Below are positions 38,999 to 40,250 of a DNA stretch of 40,250 bases, piece after piece; positions within the stretch are counted from its first letter, which is position 1, and every line of letters begins with the position of its first letter. Below the pieces are notes generated by a model. The model was not told the origin of the DNA. It did not search any database and worked only from the letters and a program-made list of their open reading frames with translations. The position numbers and the translations under genes are program-made. The DNA is from Mesorhizobium caraganae (GTDB taxonomy: Bacteria; Pseudomonadota; Alphaproteobacteria; Rhizobiales; Rhizobiaceae): the NCBI RefSeq assembly GCF_016836705.1, contig NZ_JAFCGY010000041.1, forward strand, positions 1 through 40,250, in the 5' to 3' direction.

Positions 38999-40088
38999 AG
39001 CTAGTCAACGCGCCGACGGTAAACAGCTCGGGCTTCATCTGCTGCGCCGTGATGAAAACGATCACGTCGGGGTCGAGGAGATTCGCGGCTTCGTTGCCAA
39101 CAATGTCGTTGACGCGTTTCGGGAAGCATATGCGATCAGCCGGGGGACGAAATGCTCCCAGTTCCTTTTTTCACTCAGTCTTAGTCCGCCGTCGAAGGAA
39201 TCGGTTACCGTCGCGATGTTTCGGGATGCGATTGAGCGCGTTGAGCGGAGCATGGGTTTGATGGGCCAACCCCGCGCGATCGTTTTTCATGAGAAGGACG
39301 GCCGCCGACACGCACACTGCGTCTGGTCCCGGATCAACGCCAAAACGATGAAGGCGATCAATCTCCCGCATTTCAAGATGAAGCTGCAAGAGCTGTCCCG
39401 CTCGCTCTACATCGAGCACGGATGGGCGATGCCCAATGGCCTTGTGAGACAAGAAGACGGCAATCCGCTTAATTTCTCGCGAGAGGAATGGCAGCAGGCA
39501 AAGCGCATCAACCGTGATCCCAAAGCGATCAAGAAAATATTTCAGGACTGCTGGGCCGCATCGGACGGACTGAACGCATTTCGGCAGACGCTGGAGGGTC
39601 GTGGCTACTACCTGGCTCAGGGCGATCGGCGCGGCCACGTCGCGGTTGATTGGCAAGGTGAGGTCTACGCAGTTTCAAGGTGGACCGGGACAAAGGCTAA
39701 GGAGGTTGTTGCCCGTCTCGGCAAGCCCGATGACCTACCAGATGTCGCCACGGTTACGCGTCAGATCAAGGAAGCGCAGGATGCGAAACTCGACTTCTTC
39801 GCCGATAGTGCAAAGCTCGAACTCGACAGCGCTCGCCAGGGTTTGGCCGGACAGCGCGAAAAACTCGTTCTTCGTCAGCGAGAGGAGCGCTCATTTCTGG
39901 CTGAATTTCAGGCGGCTCGATGGGCAACAGAGTCACAGTCGCGGGCAGAACGCTTCCGCACTGGAATCAAGGGAATCTGGGACAGGATAACGGGCAGGCG
40001 TACTCAAATTGCGCGCCAGAATGAGATAGAAATTGCTAGTCACCTGAATCTGAAGTTCGGTTCATTGTCTTCTGGCAGAAACGCTTGA
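38988..40088 (+). CDS. relaxase/mobilisation nuclease, 3' end cut by an IS630 element
   Basis: A 366-residue relaxase that nicks oriT for conjugative mobilisation. GGAG lies just before ATG 38988. N-terminal KQLGLHLLRRDENDHVGVEE with RGF is typical of MobA/VirD2-like relaxases. The metal-binding triad is in HEKDGRRHAHCVWSRI (His at about 101, 108, 110). The region after residue 250 is a charged helical stretch. The last ~17 codons coincide with the end of an opposite-strand IS630 transposase gene (stop at 40036), so the native C-terminus was replaced by IS sequence. The nuclease domain itself looks whole. Confidence 0.82.
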   Translation: MILKASQRADGKQLGLHLLRRDENDHVGVEEIRGFVANNVVDAFREAYAISRGTKCSQFLFSLSLSPPSKESVTVAMFRDAIERVERSMGLMGQPRAIVFHEKDGRRHAHCVWSRINAKTMKAINLPHFKMKLQELSRSLYIEHGWAMPNGLVRQEDGNPLNFSREEWQQAKRINRDPKAIKKIFQDCWAASDGLNAFRQTLEGRGYYLAQGDRRGHVAVDWQGEVYAVSRWTGTKAKEVVARLGKPDDLPDVATVTRQIKEAQDAKLDFFADSAKLELDSARQGLAGQREKLVLRQREERSFLAEFQAARWATESQSRAERFRTGIKGIWDRITGRRTQIARQNEIEIASHLNLKFGSLSSGRNA

Positions 40089-40250
40089 CCGATGCGAGGA
40101 TCTGGTCGGCGGATTTGACCCACTTGTAAGGGGTGGGGTTTTCGTTGTGGGTTTCGATGAATGCGTCGATGTCGGCCTCCAGTTCTGCGGTGGAACGGTG
40201 TACGCCGCGCTGCAACTGCTTTCGCGTCAGTTCGGCGAACCACCGCTCGA
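40036..40250 (-). mobile_element. IS630-family transposase, C-terminal end (cut by window edge)
   Basis: Read on the minus strand from the window edge: ERWFAELTRKQLQRGVHRST, then ELEADIDAFIETHNENP, then YKWVKSADQILASVKRFC and a stop at 40036. This matches the C-terminus of IS630 transposases (ERxFxxLTxRxxxRGxHxS ... NxxPxPFxWTKSAxxIL). The element probably ends near the TA at about 40037 and is inserted in the 3' end of the relaxase gene. Confidence 0.85.

Noticed and set aside
1..40250. CRISPR array, tRNA or rRNA genes
   Set aside because: No regularly spaced repeats and no tRNA or rRNA-like sequence were noticed on reading; a covariance-model scan would be needed to exclude a tRNA fully.

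Overview
The window looks like part of a rhizobial symbiosis island, most likely from a Mesorhizobium species. The main evidence is one nif/fix block on the minus strand, read in the order iscN, (nifU remnant), nifS, nifV, nifW, fixA, fixB, fixC, fixX, nifA, nifB, fdxN, nifZ, nifT. Supporting signs are a second nifA copy, a dctA gene with a sigma-54 promoter, DUF982 proteins, several insertion-sequence remnants, decayed metabolic genes and a mobilisation relaxase at the right end. The genus is inferred from gene content and order and was not tested by phylogeny.

Left part (1-7.2 kb): the 5' end of dctA (minus) with a sigma-54 promoter and DctD-type operators; a decayed dctB facing away from it; a fragment of a TIM-barrel sugar isomerase gene that runs in frame into the first nifA; a HisC-like aminotransferase; a luciferase-like flavin monooxygenase; an IS66 transposase remnant; and a LacA/NodL-type O-acetyltransferase.

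Middle part (7.2-24.2 kb): a translationally coupled heterodimeric ABC exporter, then the nif/fix block. Three NifA/sigma-54 control regions are readable, upstream of nifB, fixA and iscN. Each has a -24/-12 element and a TGTC-N8-GACA upstream activator site. The nifB operon ends with a SIR2-like gene. The iscN control region is shared with an opposite-facing remnant of the nifH promoter and first codons.

Right part (24.2-40.25 kb): a heme-use locus in which only hmuS is intact (hmuP and hmuT are broken); a protein with a Cys/Gly-rich tail next to a GT4 glycosyltransferase; a regulator fragment; an IS1595/ISXO2-type transposase remnant; a group of small DUF982 and hypothetical genes; and a nadC remnant. 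These are followed by a tight five-gene minus-strand operon: pyridoxal decarboxylase, membrane desaturase, O-acetylhomoserine sulfhydrylase-like enzyme, class-I glutamine amidotransferase-like hydrolase, and EamA transporter. Its core resembles the logic of rhizobitoxine synthesis but with an amino-acid decarboxylase in place of the serinol-forming step, so it may make an aminoethoxyvinylglycine-like or related enol-ether amino acid. It is the strongest candidate here for an undescribed system. The window ends with a MobC-like protein and a relaxase cut off by an IS630-family element.

How the parts fit: NifA (two copies) with RpoN drives nifB-fdxN-nifZ-nifT, fixABCX and iscN-nifS-nifV-nifW for nitrogenase cofactor assembly and electron supply; dctA supplies C4-dicarboxylates to bacteroids; the amino-acid operon may act on plant ethylene or host metabolism. 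Many flanking genes are fragments, as expected of a mobile accessory region.
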